From VAYN01 sp964540905 (GTDB lineage: Bacteria; Actinomycetota; Thermoleophilia; Solirubrobacterales; 70-9): a DNA stretch of 64,000 nucleotides. Location of the stretch: positions 23,156 through 87,155 of the forward strand of contig CAZIOS010000008.1 in NCBI GenBank assembly GCA_964540905.1. Direction: 5' to 3'. The position numbers and the translations under genes are program-made. This document shows, one piece after another, positions 50,109 to 56,628 of this stretch (positions are counted from its first letter, which is position 1; each line of letters begins with the position of its first letter). The notes beneath the pieces are model-generated. The model worked only from the letters and a program-made list of their open reading frames with translations, ran no database searches and had not been told where the DNA came from.

Positions 50109-50990
50109 CTACGCGTTGACCAGCTCCGCCGGCACGCTGCCGACGCCGAGCAGGCCGGGGCCGACGTGGGCGCCGAGGACGGCGCCGATCTCCGAGGTGA
50201 AGACCGGCTCGCAGCCGAAGATCTCGCGGCAGTCGTCGATCAGCGTCGTCGCCGTCTCGTCGTCCTGGATGTGCTGGACGACCCAGCCGTCGGCGCCGGT
50301 CTCATGGCGCTGGCGGGCGTAGTCGCGCAACCGCTCCAGCGAGCGGGCGCGGGTGCGGACGCGCTCGACCGGGGTGATCTCCTCCTCCAGGGTGAGGATC
50401 GGCTTGATCTTCAGGGCGCCGCCGATCCAGGCCCGGGCGCCGCCGATCCGCCCGCCCCGGCGCAGGTACTCAAGGGTGTCGATCGCGAACCACATCTTCA
50501 GCGCCTCGCGGGTCTGCTCGGCGCGGGCGAGGGTCGCCGCGGCGTCGCGCCCTTCGATCGCCGCCGCCGAGGCGCCGAGCACGCAGAGCCCCATCCCACC
50601 GGCCGCTGAGCGCGAGTCCATCACGTGCACGCGCTCGCCGTCCTTGCCTTCCTCGATCAGCCGCTCGCGCGCCTGGCCGGCGGCCTCGAAGGTGCCGGAG
50701 ATCCCGGCCGAGATGTGGATCGAGACGATCTCCTTGCCCGCTTCCAGCAGCGGCTCGTAGACGGCGAGGAAGTCGCCGATCGAGGGCTGCGAGGTGGTGG
50801 CACCGCTGTCCGAGGCTCGCAGGCGCTCGTAGAAGCTGGCGAAGTCGGTGATGTCGAGCTCCCGCTCCTGCTCGCCGTCGATCGCGACGTAGAGGCTGAT
50901 CGACTCGATCCCCCGTGAGGTGACGAGGTCGCAGGGAAGATAGGCGGTCGTGTCGCAGACGATCGCCGTCTGGTCGCTCGGGTTCACCAC
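50109..50990 (-). CDS. DegV family fatty-acid-binding protein
   Basis: A 293-residue protein. TAIVCDTTAYLPCDLVTSRGIESISLYVAIDG, FYERLRASDSGATTSQPSIGDFLAVYEPLLEAGKEIVSIHISAGISGTFEAA and VHVMDSRSAAGGMGLCVLGASAAAIEGRD are DegV landmarks; the SGATTSQPS and SAGISGT loops bind the fatty-acid carboxylate. In firmicutes such proteins serve FakA as fatty acid kinase partners. No kinase is near. GTG start (GTGGTG at 50990). It is the last chromosomal gene before the island. Confidence 0.9.
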   Translation of the reverse strand: MVNPSDQTAIVCDTTAYLPCDLVTSRGIESISLYVAIDGEQERELDITDFASFYERLRASDSGATTSQPSIGDFLAVYEPLLEAGKEIVSIHISAGISGTFEAAGQARERLIEEGKDGERVHVMDSRSAAGGMGLCVLGASAAAIEGRDAAATLARAEQTREALKMWFAIDTLEYLRRGGRIGGARAWIGGALKIKPILTLEEEITPVERVRTRARSLERLRDYARQRHETGADGWVVQHIQDDETATTLIDDCREIFGCEPVFTSEIGAVLGAHVGPGLLGVGSVPAELVNA

Positions 50991-51020
50991 CGGCGATTCT
51001 GCCAGACCCCGCCTGCCTGC

Positions 51021-51055
51021 CTGGGCTGCCGCCGGTGGTGGTGGGTCAGTTTGAG
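51021..51055 (+). repeat. left terminal inverted repeat of the island
   Basis: The inner 19 bases, GGTGGTGGGTCAGTTTGAG at 51037-51055, are repeated exactly and inverted at 54875-54893. Similarity continues outward to CTGGG at 51021, with two one- or two-base gaps. It begins 30 bases upstream of the degV start codon. Confidence 0.75.
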
Positions 51056-51111
51056 ATGAAGCGCAAACGGCCCTGATTCCGCGCTAGCTTCGCCTGGTCC
51101 ACAGATCAAAT

Positions 51112-51142
51112 GGCGCCCGCGGCGGTGGAACGCCCGGGCGCC
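51112..51142 (+). promoter_or_regulatory. GC-rich hairpin in the island leader
   Basis: GGCGCCCG at 51112-51119 pairs with CGGGCGCC at 51135-51142 around a 15-base loop. It ends 25 bases before the first island gene. It could be a transcription attenuator, an end of older DNA or a protein site. I see no other feature between the left terminus and the first gene. Confidence 0.35.
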
Positions 51143-51167
51143 TGGCACCGAAAGGCGGAACCTTCCG

Positions 51168-51419
51168 ATGCAGGCGAATCCTAAGCTGCGCTCCCTCTGC
51201 GCGGACTCAGCAGTTCAGCGGGCGGTCTTGGCGCTCGCGCTGGCCATGTATCCCCACTGGCGCACGATCATCGAACTGGCGGCCCGGGAAATCGACTGTG
51301 GCGATGCCGTGGAGCGCGCCGTACGCGATCTCGTCGGCATCGGCTTGATCGAATGCCGGGGCATCTCGATCCGGCCGACTCGTGCCGCCGCGCACTTCGA
51401 CCGACTCAAACTCCCGTGA
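51168..51419 (+). CDS. small winged-helix-like protein of unknown function
   Basis: An 83-residue protein: two helices around VQRAVLALALAMYPHWRTIIELAAREIDCGDAVERAVRDLVGIGLIECRGISIRPTRAAAHFDRL resemble a winged helix with a wing near RGISIRPT. I cannot assign a family. AAAGGCGGAA precedes the ATG. Its stop overlaps the GTG start of the XRE gene in GTGA, so they act together, perhaps as a two-part regulator. Confidence 0.65.
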   Translation: MQANPKLRSLCADSAVQRAVLALALAMYPHWRTIIELAAREIDCGDAVERAVRDLVGIGLIECRGISIRPTRAAAHFDRLKLP

Positions 51420-51664
51420 GCGTCGCCAAGCGGTTCGGCGCGAACCTCGTCAACTGTCGGAAGGCCGCGAACCTCTCCCAAGAAGAGCTTGGCTTCCGGG
51501 CGTCGCTTCACCGGACTGAGATTGGGCAGCTTGAGCGAGGGGATCGGCTGCCGCGCATCGACACCTTGATCAAACTCGCGGGCGCGCTCAACGCGAAGCC
51601 GGACGATCTACTCGCCGGACTCTCTTGGGAGCCAGGGGCGACGGTGGCGGGATCGTTCCAGTGA
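51416..51664 (+). CDS. XRE-family HTH transcriptional regulator
   Basis: An 82-residue Cro/C1-type HTH: AKRFGANLVNCRKAANLSQEELGFRASLHRTEIGQLERGDRLPRIDTLIKLAGALNAKPDDLL. All five helices are present. Such proteins regulate mobile elements. The GTG at 51416 is chosen for the 4-base overlap with the previous gene; an upstream ATG would run through it. Confidence 0.88.
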   Translation: MSVAKRFGANLVNCRKAANLSQEELGFRASLHRTEIGQLERGDRLPRIDTLIKLAGALNAKPDDLLAGLSWEPGATVAGSFQ

Positions 51665-51693
51665 ACAGGGAGGGCGGTGACTACCATCAGGGC

Positions 51694-51909
51694 ATGGCCA
51701 AGCAGTCCAAGAAGCCTGCAGATCTCAACCGGCTCGCTGCCGCCATCGTTGGGGAGGCGACCGACGAGACGGCGCGGGAGCCGAAAAGCCCGGAAGCACG
51801 AGCGGGACGGGTAGGCGGAAAAAAGGGCGGTCCGGCGCGGGCTAAGGCCCTGTCGGCCGAGCGTCGATCAGCGATAGCTAAAAAAGCCGCTCGGGCGCGG
51901 TGGCGGTAG
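51694..51909 (+). CDS. small basic protein with Lys/Ala/Arg-rich tail
   Basis: A 71-residue protein, MAKQSKKPADLNRLAAAIVGEATDETAREP, then a highly basic tail (GRVGGKKGGPARAKALSAERRSAIAKKAARARW). Tails with this GGKKGG...RRxxIAKKAAxARW pattern occur in small proteins of plasmids and phages and probably contact nucleic acid. A GTG at 51661, overlapping the XRE stop, is an alternative start that adds 11 residues. Its 3' end overlaps the convergent ATPase gene by 32 bases. Confidence 0.65.
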   Translation: MAKQSKKPADLNRLAAAIVGEATDETAREPKSPEARAGRVGGKKGGPARAKALSAERRSAIAKKAARARWR

Positions 51910-53110
51910 CGTCCTCTCCGCGGACCTGCATTTCTGCGACAAGCTTCTCGTCTATCTGACCGCTTGCAAGCCCCTTGAGGATTACGAACGGCTGTAAAAG
52001 GGGGTCCCGAAAACGGTAGAACCAGCCGCGTTCCTCCCCGGATTTCTCAAGCGCCCGACCTCTTTTTTCGCCAGCAAATGCGTTCATGTGGCGATTGAAC
52101 TTCGAGATATCTACCTCTTCGTCCATGATTCGCGACATAGGCTCTCTCACGGCCCCAGCCGTGAAGTGGCCTAACGGCCCCTTCGGCGCGAGCGCACAAG
52201 CAAGCATGACCTCCCGAAACAAGGTGTCTTTTCGCGGGCTGCGGATTGCTTTCTCATAAGCGGTCTGGATCGAATGCTGCGTTTTGTTTACGACTAGCTC
52301 GACGGCGCGGCTGACATCGAGGTCTTCGATCGTGTCCCGGTCGTCCGACACGGCTCGCTGCCCGGCATGCAGGGCAAGTGAATGGGTGTAGAACGGGAGA
52401 CCCTCCGAAAGGCGAGCGATGCGCCTCCTTGCATCCGGCTTGATTTCGAGCAGCAGCTCGGAAAGACCCTTATCCACGATCTCTTCCAGCTCGGTGGCTG
52501 ACATTCGGGGCAAATGCACCTGGTTTAGTGCCCTGCCCACCGAGTAGTGGTCGCCGAGCAGATCATCGACGGAGTCGGCAACGCCAACTAATACAAGGGT
52601 CACGGAGGTAGCGTGGTCGGACAGCGTCTTCACAGTGTCCGCGAGCAACGAGAGGCCGGGGTCGTCCTCAAATCGGTCAAGCTCGTCAATGACGATCAGC
52701 GCCTGGTAGCCCAGACGCTCGATGGCATAGCGGATCTGCTCCGGCTCGTCGGGCGTGTGGTCATCCCACTCGCCATTCCCGTCCCATTCCAACTCGCGGA
52801 AGATATTGCTCCAGAGAGTCGCGAAATCGTCCTGGGTTTGACAATTAACTCCGACCGATTTCAGTTTGAAGTTGTCGAACCCCTCGAACACCTCGGCCAA
52901 TATGTTCGCGAGGGAGGTCTTGCCCACTCCCCGCTCGCCATAAAGGATTACGTGCCGTCCCTTTTGGCCGACCGTGTTGATCACGTCCAGTACCTGGTCC
53001 ATCCGCCCCCCAAAGAGGGAGTAGTCGTCTATTGGGGCGCCTGGCGTGAAGACCGACCCGACTTGGGCGATCTTGCGGAGCTTGTCAGTTGGCTGGGGTC
53101 GCTGGGCCAT
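51878..53110 (-). CDS. Orc1/Cdc6-like AAA ATPase
   Basis: A 410-residue ATPase with Walker A GERGVGKTS (58-66), Walker B ALIVIDELDRF (137-147) and sensor-1-like LVLVGVADSVDDLLGDH. ARRRIARLSEGLPFYTHSLALHAGQRA resembles the sensor-2 / lid region of the Orc and STAND-type ATPases. A C-terminal winged helix-like portion follows (VMLACALAPKGPLGHFTAGAVREPMSRIM). The family occurs in mobile elements and defence loci; a helper for transposition or a signal ATPase are both possible. It is divergent from the transposase, about 110 bases apart, and of lower GC than the chromosome. Confidence 0.85.
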   Translation of the reverse strand: MAQRPQPTDKLRKIAQVGSVFTPGAPIDDYSLFGGRMDQVLDVINTVGQKGRHVILYGERGVGKTSLANILAEVFEGFDNFKLKSVGVNCQTQDDFATLWSNIFRELEWDGNGEWDDHTPDEPEQIRYAIERLGYQALIVIDELDRFEDDPGLSLLADTVKTLSDHATSVTLVLVGVADSVDDLLGDHYSVGRALNQVHLPRMSATELEEIVDKGLSELLLEIKPDARRRIARLSEGLPFYTHSLALHAGQRAVSDDRDTIEDLDVSRAVELVVNKTQHSIQTAYEKAIRSPRKDTLFREVMLACALAPKGPLGHFTAGAVREPMSRIMDEEVDISKFNRHMNAFAGEKRGRALEKSGEERGWFYRFRDPLLQPFVILKGLASGQIDEKLVAEMQVRGEDATATAPERLF

Positions 53111-53219
53111 CGTCAGACCCCTCGAAGTTACAGTATATGGGATAGAAGTGCAAGTAGCGCGTCGTTAGCTGTACGTCAGCCGTATTTTTCCGTCCGAACG
53201 CTCAAGCAAAATGGTCAGT

Positions 53220-54050
53220 ATGAACAGGCTGAGCACCGAGAAGCGCGCCCAGATCATCGGCTGCCTGGTCGAGGGCAACAGCATTCGCGCCACGGTGCGA
53301 ATGACCAGTGCCGCCAAGAACACGATCACCAAACTGCTGGTGGACCTCGGCGAAGCCTGCGCCGAGTACCAGGACGGCGTCCTCCAAGACCTCCCCTGCA
53401 CGGTGGTCGAGGCCGACGAGATCTGGAGCTACTGCTACGCCAAGAACAAGAACGTTCCGGAGCAGTTCAAGGGGACGCCGGGCTACGGCGATGTTTGGAC
53501 CTTCACTGCGGTCTGCGCCGATACGAAGCTTGTCCCCTCCTGGCTGGTCGGCGAGCGCACCAGCGACGACGCCTATGTCTTCCTCTGCGACTTGGCGAGT
53601 CGGATGGCGAACCGCATCCAGCTAAGCACCGACGGGCACAAGATGTATGAAGGGACGGTGGGGCCGGCCTTCAGTCAGAAGGTCGATTGGGCGCAGATCC
53701 ACAAGACCTATGCCTCAGGCGAAGTCGGCAAATACAGCCCTGCCGTCTGCGTCGGGACTAAGCGGCTGACTCGGAAGGGCGAGCCGGACCCTGACCGGAT
53801 CTCAACCAGCTACGTCGAGCGCCAGAACCTGACGATGCGGATGGGGATGCGCCGGTTCACGCGACTGACCAACGGCTTCAGCCGCAAAGTCGAGAACCTG
53901 GCGCACGCCGTCTCCTTGCACTTCATGCACTACAACTTCGCTCGTCCCCACGCGACGTTGAAGGAGCGCTATCCGCGCACCCCGGCGATGGCTGCCGGCG
54001 TTGCCGATCACATCTGGACGCTTGAGGAGATCGCGGGACTGCTGGACTAG
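53220..54050 (+). CDS. DDE transposase, IS1-family type
   Basis: A 276-residue protein. The N-terminus LSTEKRAQIIGCLVEGNSIRATVRMTSAAKNTITKLLVDLG is a helix-turn-helix. The catalytic acids are Asp66 (VVEADEIWSY), Asp138 (QLSTDGHKMY) and Glu200 (SYVERQNLTMRMGMRR). The C-terminus has HAVSLHFMHYNFARPHATLKERYPRTPAMAAG, a typical closing block. Unlike classical IS1, it is encoded in one frame. ATG at 53220; an ATG at 53211 is possible. It appears intact. Confidence 0.9.
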   Translation: MNRLSTEKRAQIIGCLVEGNSIRATVRMTSAAKNTITKLLVDLGEACAEYQDGVLQDLPCTVVEADEIWSYCYAKNKNVPEQFKGTPGYGDVWTFTAVCADTKLVPSWLVGERTSDDAYVFLCDLASRMANRIQLSTDGHKMYEGTVGPAFSQKVDWAQIHKTYASGEVGKYSPAVCVGTKRLTRKGEPDPDRISTSYVERQNLTMRMGMRRFTRLTNGFSRKVENLAHAVSLHFMHYNFARPHATLKERYPRTPAMAAGVADHIWTLEEIAGLLD

Positions 54051-54066
54051 TCCTTACGGCTCGACC

Positions 54067-54312
54067 TCACATGCCCATTGATTTGAGTTGAATGAGTTTC
54101 GCCAACTCAAGTAGGCCGACCGCCACATAGGGCCTTGCGTTTGCGCGGACTCGGACTCCGGTGAACTCGCCTTGCTGCCCCTCGCCGCCGACGATCTCGA
54201 CGATGGTCACGATCCTCCCGATTTGGGCGCCCTCGGGAATATCCGTGTCGTTTTCGATTTCCTGCATCTGTTCCTGAATGTGCTGGCCGAGGAGCGACTG
54301 GTCGATCGGCAT
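54067..54312 (-). CDS. small island protein of unknown function
   Basis: An 81-residue protein: MPIDQSLLGQHIQEQMQEIENDTDIPEGAQIGRIVTIVEIVGGEGQQGEFTGVRVRANARPYVAVGLLELAKLI. It has an acidic N-terminal helix and a beta-rich middle. I recognise no family. The ATG at 54312 follows GGAACCC in the reverse strand, a weak ribosome site. Codon use is less GC-rich than the chromosome. Confidence 0.6.
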   Translation of the reverse strand: MPIDQSLLGQHIQEQMQEIENDTDIPEGAQIGRIVTIVEIVGGEGQQGEFTGVRVRANARPYVAVGLLELAKLIQLKSMGM

Positions 54313-54424
54313 TCGGGTTCCTTTCTGGTGCTTGTCGAAGGAGGCCAGACTATCGGAACGCTTCGTGTTCTAAATACAAACGTGCCTAGTATTCCCGACC
54401 GTGAAGGAGGCGAAGGAACTCGCA

Positions 54425-54706
54425 ATGGCAGTCGGCAAAGGGTGGTTCGTCGCCGCGATTGGGGGGCTGCTCGGGATCTACGGCGCAGTTGAGCTGATTG
54501 TCCATTCCAACGCCACCGGATGGGCATGGATTGCTGGTGGCCTGGGGGTGATGCTGCTCGTTTCGCTGAACGTCGCCCATAGGGCATTTCGAGTGCGGAA
54601 TGCGGCTCTCAGGAACGAATCGAGCCAAGCATCAGTGATCTTCCAGGGCGGCGAGCACAACCACTATTACGGGGAAGCCCCGCCCAAGCCGGGCGGTCCA
54701 GATTAG
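54425..54706 (+). CDS. small membrane protein of unknown function
   Basis: A 93-residue protein with two hydrophobic segments (GWFVAAIGGLLGIYGAVELIV; WAWIAGGLGVMLLVSLNVA) and a polar C-terminus containing SVIFQGGEHNHYYGEAPPKPGG. The HNHYYG stretch is seen at the ends of some small membrane proteins in mobile elements, but I cannot assign a role. AAGGA lies 8 bases before the ATG. A GTG at 54401 would add 8 residues. Confidence 0.65.
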   Translation: MAVGKGWFVAAIGGLLGIYGAVELIVHSNATGWAWIAGGLGVMLLVSLNVAHRAFRVRNAALRNESSQASVIFQGGEHNHYYGEAPPKPGGPD

Positions 54707-54740
54707 CCCCGCTGACCCCACTTAGGAAAGGGGGTGGGCG

Positions 54741-54884
54741 ATGCCCACCAATATCCGTGTCAAAGCTTCCTACGCGCCGTTTCACGCTTGGGAAAAGACC
54801 GAAGCGCTCGCAGCGACCACCGTGGGAGCGGTGCGTTTCAACGGCTCCCATGCAGCCGCCGATCAGCCGCGCCGCTCAAACTGA
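54741..54884 (+). CDS. small predicted protein at the right end of the island
   Basis: A 47-residue reading frame, MPTNIRVKASYAPFHAWEK onward to a TGA that falls inside the right terminal repeat. The ATG is preceded by GGAAAGGGGGTGGGCG, a strong ribosome site. I recognise no family. It may be real, or it may be a tail left by recombination. The remaining 215 bases between the membrane protein gene and erpA also contain a hairpin TGGGAGC/GCTCCCA (54823-54850) inside it. Confidence 0.4.
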   Translation: MPTNIRVKASYAPFHAWEKTEALAATTVGAVRFNGSHAAADQPRRSN

Positions 54885-54907
54885 CCCACCACCCCGCCGG
54901 CACCCAG
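54875..54907 (-). repeat. right terminal inverted repeat of the island
   Basis: CTCAAACTGACCCACCACC at 54875-54893 is the exact complement of the left 19-mer, and the similarity extends outward to CCCAG at 54903-54907. It ends 14 bases before the erpA start codon. Confidence 0.75.
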
Positions 54908-54921
54908 CTACACTTTGTGAA

Positions 54922-55299
54922 GTGACGGATACGCCAGAGGCCGCAATCACCCTTACCGACAAGGCCGCCGCGAAGATCGGCGAGCTGCTCGGCCAGCAGG
55001 CGGATGGCGCCGAGCAGGCGCTGCGGGTCGCGGTTCGCGGCGGTGGCTGCTCCGGCTTCCAGTACGCGCTCGCCTTCGACAAGGCCAAGAGCGACGACAA
55101 CGTCTTCGAGGTCGACGGCGTCGCCGTCATCGTCGACAAGGTCAGCATGCAGTTCGTCTTCGGCTCGGAGGTCGACTACGTCGAAGGCCTCCAGGGCGCC
55201 GGGTTCCAGGTCAACAACCCGAACGTCGTCGCCGCCTGCGGTTGCGGCTCCTCTTTCCAGGTCAAAGAGGATGCGGCCGAGCAGGCCGCCGCGGTCTAG
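54922..55299 (+). CDS. erpA: iron-sulfur cluster insertion protein, ErpA/HesB type
   Basis: A 125-residue A-type carrier. It has Cys43 in RGGGCSGFQYAL and the C-terminal pair Cys106 and Cys108 in AACGCGSSF, all three family cysteines, and FVFGSEVDYVEGLQGAGFQVNNPN. It delivers Fe-S clusters to apoproteins. GTG start at 54922, immediately after the island's right terminus, so the native promoter may have been displaced. It converges on a CGFS glutaredoxin gene. Confidence 0.93.
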   Translation: MTDTPEAAITLTDKAAAKIGELLGQQADGAEQALRVAVRGGGCSGFQYALAFDKAKSDDNVFEVDGVAVIVDKVSMQFVFGSEVDYVEGLQGAGFQVNNPNVVAACGCGSSFQVKEDAAEQAAAV

Positions 55300-55311
55300 C
55301 GCTCGGCGCTT

Positions 55312-55698
55312 CTATTCGATCTGCAGCGGCGGCGACTGCGCCGGCGGAGCGCCCTGCGGGACCGCCGCTGCGGCCGGCTGCTCGACCCCGAGCGCCTCGG
55401 CCAGCTCGCCGGACTCGAACATCTCCTCGACGATGTCGGCGCCGCCGAGCAGCTCGCCGTTGACGTAGAGCTGGGGGAAGGTCTGCCAGTCGGAGATCTC
55501 GGCGGTGACTTCGCGCAGCGGCTGCAGCGCCGGCAGCACGTCGATCGCCCCGTACTCGACGTCGACCGCGTCGAGCACCTGCACGACCCGCATCGAGAAG
55601 CCGCAGCGCGGCATGTCCGGCGTGCCTTTCATGAACAGCAGCACCGGGTTGGCGGCGATCAGCTCTTCGACTTTGGACTTCAGCTCTTGGTCGGCCAT
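55312..55698 (-). CDS. monothiol glutaredoxin, CGFS (Grx4) type
   Basis: A 128-residue protein. NPVLLFMKGTPDMPRCGFSMRVVQVLDAV holds the single active Cys32 in CGFS, and WQTFPQLYVNGELLGGADIVEEMFESGEL binds glutathione-like ligands. CGFS glutaredoxins bind a 2Fe-2S cluster and pass it on, often with BolA. A proline-rich tail of about 20 residues is unusual. Actinobacteria lack or have little glutathione, so the cluster ligand may be another thiol. Confidence 0.93.
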   Translation of the reverse strand: MADQELKSKVEELIAANPVLLFMKGTPDMPRCGFSMRVVQVLDAVDVEYGAIDVLPALQPLREVTAEISDWQTFPQLYVNGELLGGADIVEEMFESGELAEALGVEQPAAAAVPQGAPPAQSPPLQIE

Positions 55699-55742
55699 CG
55701 CCGCATTGTAGGGAGCGCCGCCTACGGGCCGGCCGGGTCGCG

Positions 55743-55982
55743 TCAGATCTGAGTCGCGATCAGCCCGGCAAACGCCACGATCAAAGTGCCGATCAGCCCA
55801 CCGCCGACCTGGATGATCGCGCGATGCAATCCTCCGATTTCGCCGCGCATTTCGCGAAATTCGTGGTCGGCCCTGGCAAAACCGGCGTCCATACGCCGCT
55901 CGAGCTCGTCGAAGCGCTTATCCGTGCGGGCGGCGAAATCGTCAAGCCGCGAATCGGTCCAGGTTGCTCGCATCGACTCCAT
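55743..55982 (-). CDS. coiled-coil membrane mini-protein, paralogue 1
   Basis: A 79-residue protein: MESMRATWTDSRLDDF, then a charged heptad-repeat helix (RTDKRFDELERRMDAGFARADHEFREMRGEIGGLHRAI) and one C-terminal membrane helix (IQVGGGLIGTLIVAFAGLIATQI). The N-terminal MRxTWTDSRLDD and the IQVGG...ATQ ending are shared with the genes at 56327 and 61248. It looks like a membrane-anchored coiled coil of the DUF1640/CCDC90 type; no function is known. Confidence 0.8.
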   Translation of the reverse strand: MESMRATWTDSRLDDFAARTDKRFDELERRMDAGFARADHEFREMRGEIGGLHRAIIQVGGGLIGTLIVAFAGLIATQI

Positions 55983-56042
55983 GCTCCTCAGGCTAGGGAA
56001 AAAAATCGCACTTGTGGTACACGGAAGTGTAACTTTTTGTCT
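55983..56042 (-). promoter_or_regulatory. conserved upstream cassette, copy 1
   Basis: About 60 bases upstream of paralogue 1. Read toward the gene it has GACAAAAAGTTACACTTC, GTGCGATTTTTT and CCTAGCCTGAGGAGC just before the ATG. The equivalent of copy 2 (56543-56602) differs at about 9 of 62 positions. TAGCCT may be the -10 box and GAGGAG the ribosome site. Confidence 0.65.
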
Positions 56043-56066
56043 ACGGCCGTGGGCGGCTGGACGAGC

Positions 56067-56300
56067 CTACGCCGGCACCGAGGTCTTCACCGAGAGCGCG
56101 TGGATCGTGCCGTCGTCGAAGCGCTCCTTGACCGCGGCCTTGACCAGGCGGTGCTGGTCGATCCGGGAGAGGCCCTCGAACTGGGGCGCCGAGACGGTCG
56201 CTCGCAGATGCTGGCCGCCCCCGTCTTCGTCCGCCACCTCGACCGCGGCGCCGGGCAGCGCCACCTCGATCATCCCCTGCAGCTCCGCCAAGTCGACCAT
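56067..56300 (-). CDS. BolA family protein
   Basis: A 77-residue protein: LAELQGMIEVALPGAAVEVADEDGGGQHLRATVSAPQFEGLSRIDQHRLVKAAVKERFDDGTIHALSVKTSVPA. The RIDQHRLV helix and the late His in TIHALSVKT are BolA landmarks and bind Fe-S clusters together with a CGFS glutaredoxin. That partner is encoded 0.4 kb away, which supports a Grx-BolA complex. It lies between two coiled-coil mini-protein genes. Confidence 0.92.
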   Translation of the reverse strand: MVDLAELQGMIEVALPGAAVEVADEDGGGQHLRATVSAPQFEGLSRIDQHRLVKAAVKERFDDGTIHALSVKTSVPA

Positions 56301-56326
56301 CGCGCAGATTGTATGGGCCGGCTTGC

Positions 56327-56542
56327 TTACAGCTGCGTGGCCATCAGGCCCATTACAGCCGCCATTAGGCCGATAAAGGCCGCGATCAGTCCCCCCCCAA
56401 CCTGGATCATCGTGCGCTGCATGGTGCCGATCTCGGAACGCAGCTCGCGGATGTCGCTGTCGACCCTGTTGAAGCCGTCATCCATGCGACGGGAGAGATC
56501 GTCAAGCCGCGAATCGGTCCAGGTTGCTCGCATCGACTCCAT
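56327..56542 (-). CDS. coiled-coil membrane mini-protein, paralogue 2
   Basis: A 71-residue protein, MESMRATWTDSRLDDLSRRMDDGFNRVDSDIRELRSEIGTMQRTMIQVGG, then a membrane helix (LIAAFIGLMAAVMGLMATQL). It is about half identical to paralogue 1 and the first 15 residues are nearly the same. It ends 26 bases before the bolA start. Confidence 0.8.
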   Translation of the reverse strand: MESMRATWTDSRLDDLSRRMDDGFNRVDSDIRELRSEIGTMQRTMIQVGGGLIAAFIGLMAAVMGLMATQL

Positions 56543-56602
56543 ACTCCTCAGGCTAGGCGAAAAAATCGCACTCGTGGCGCGCAGAAGTGTAACTTCTTGT
56601 CT
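56543..56602 (-). promoter_or_regulatory. conserved upstream cassette, copy 2
   Basis: Matches 55983-56042 in length and in about 85 percent of positions. Read toward the gene: GACAAGAAGTTACACTTC, GTGCGATTTTTTCG, CCTAGCCTGAGGAGT and ATG. Confidence 0.65.
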
Positions 56603-56628
56603 GTGCAGCGGCGCCGCGCTTGGACCCT

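Larger units (their letters stand above)
51021..54907. mobile_element. 3.9-kb island with inverted termini, AAA ATPase and DDE transposase
   Basis: The segment between the two inverted repeats has visibly lower GC than the flanks and codons such as aaa, gat and tta that are rare elsewhere. It holds an HTH-like protein, an XRE regulator, a basic protein, an Orc/Cdc6-like ATPase, an IS1-type transposase, and three or four small orphan genes. It lies between degV and erpA. No target duplication could be found. Whether the inverted repeats are acted on by the enclosed transposase, or mark an older larger element, is not known. Confidence 0.6.

Noticed and set aside
51878..53110. Anti-phage defence ATPase
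   Set aside because: Orc-like STAND ATPases do occur in defence loci, but there is no nuclease or effector partner here, so defence is not claimed.
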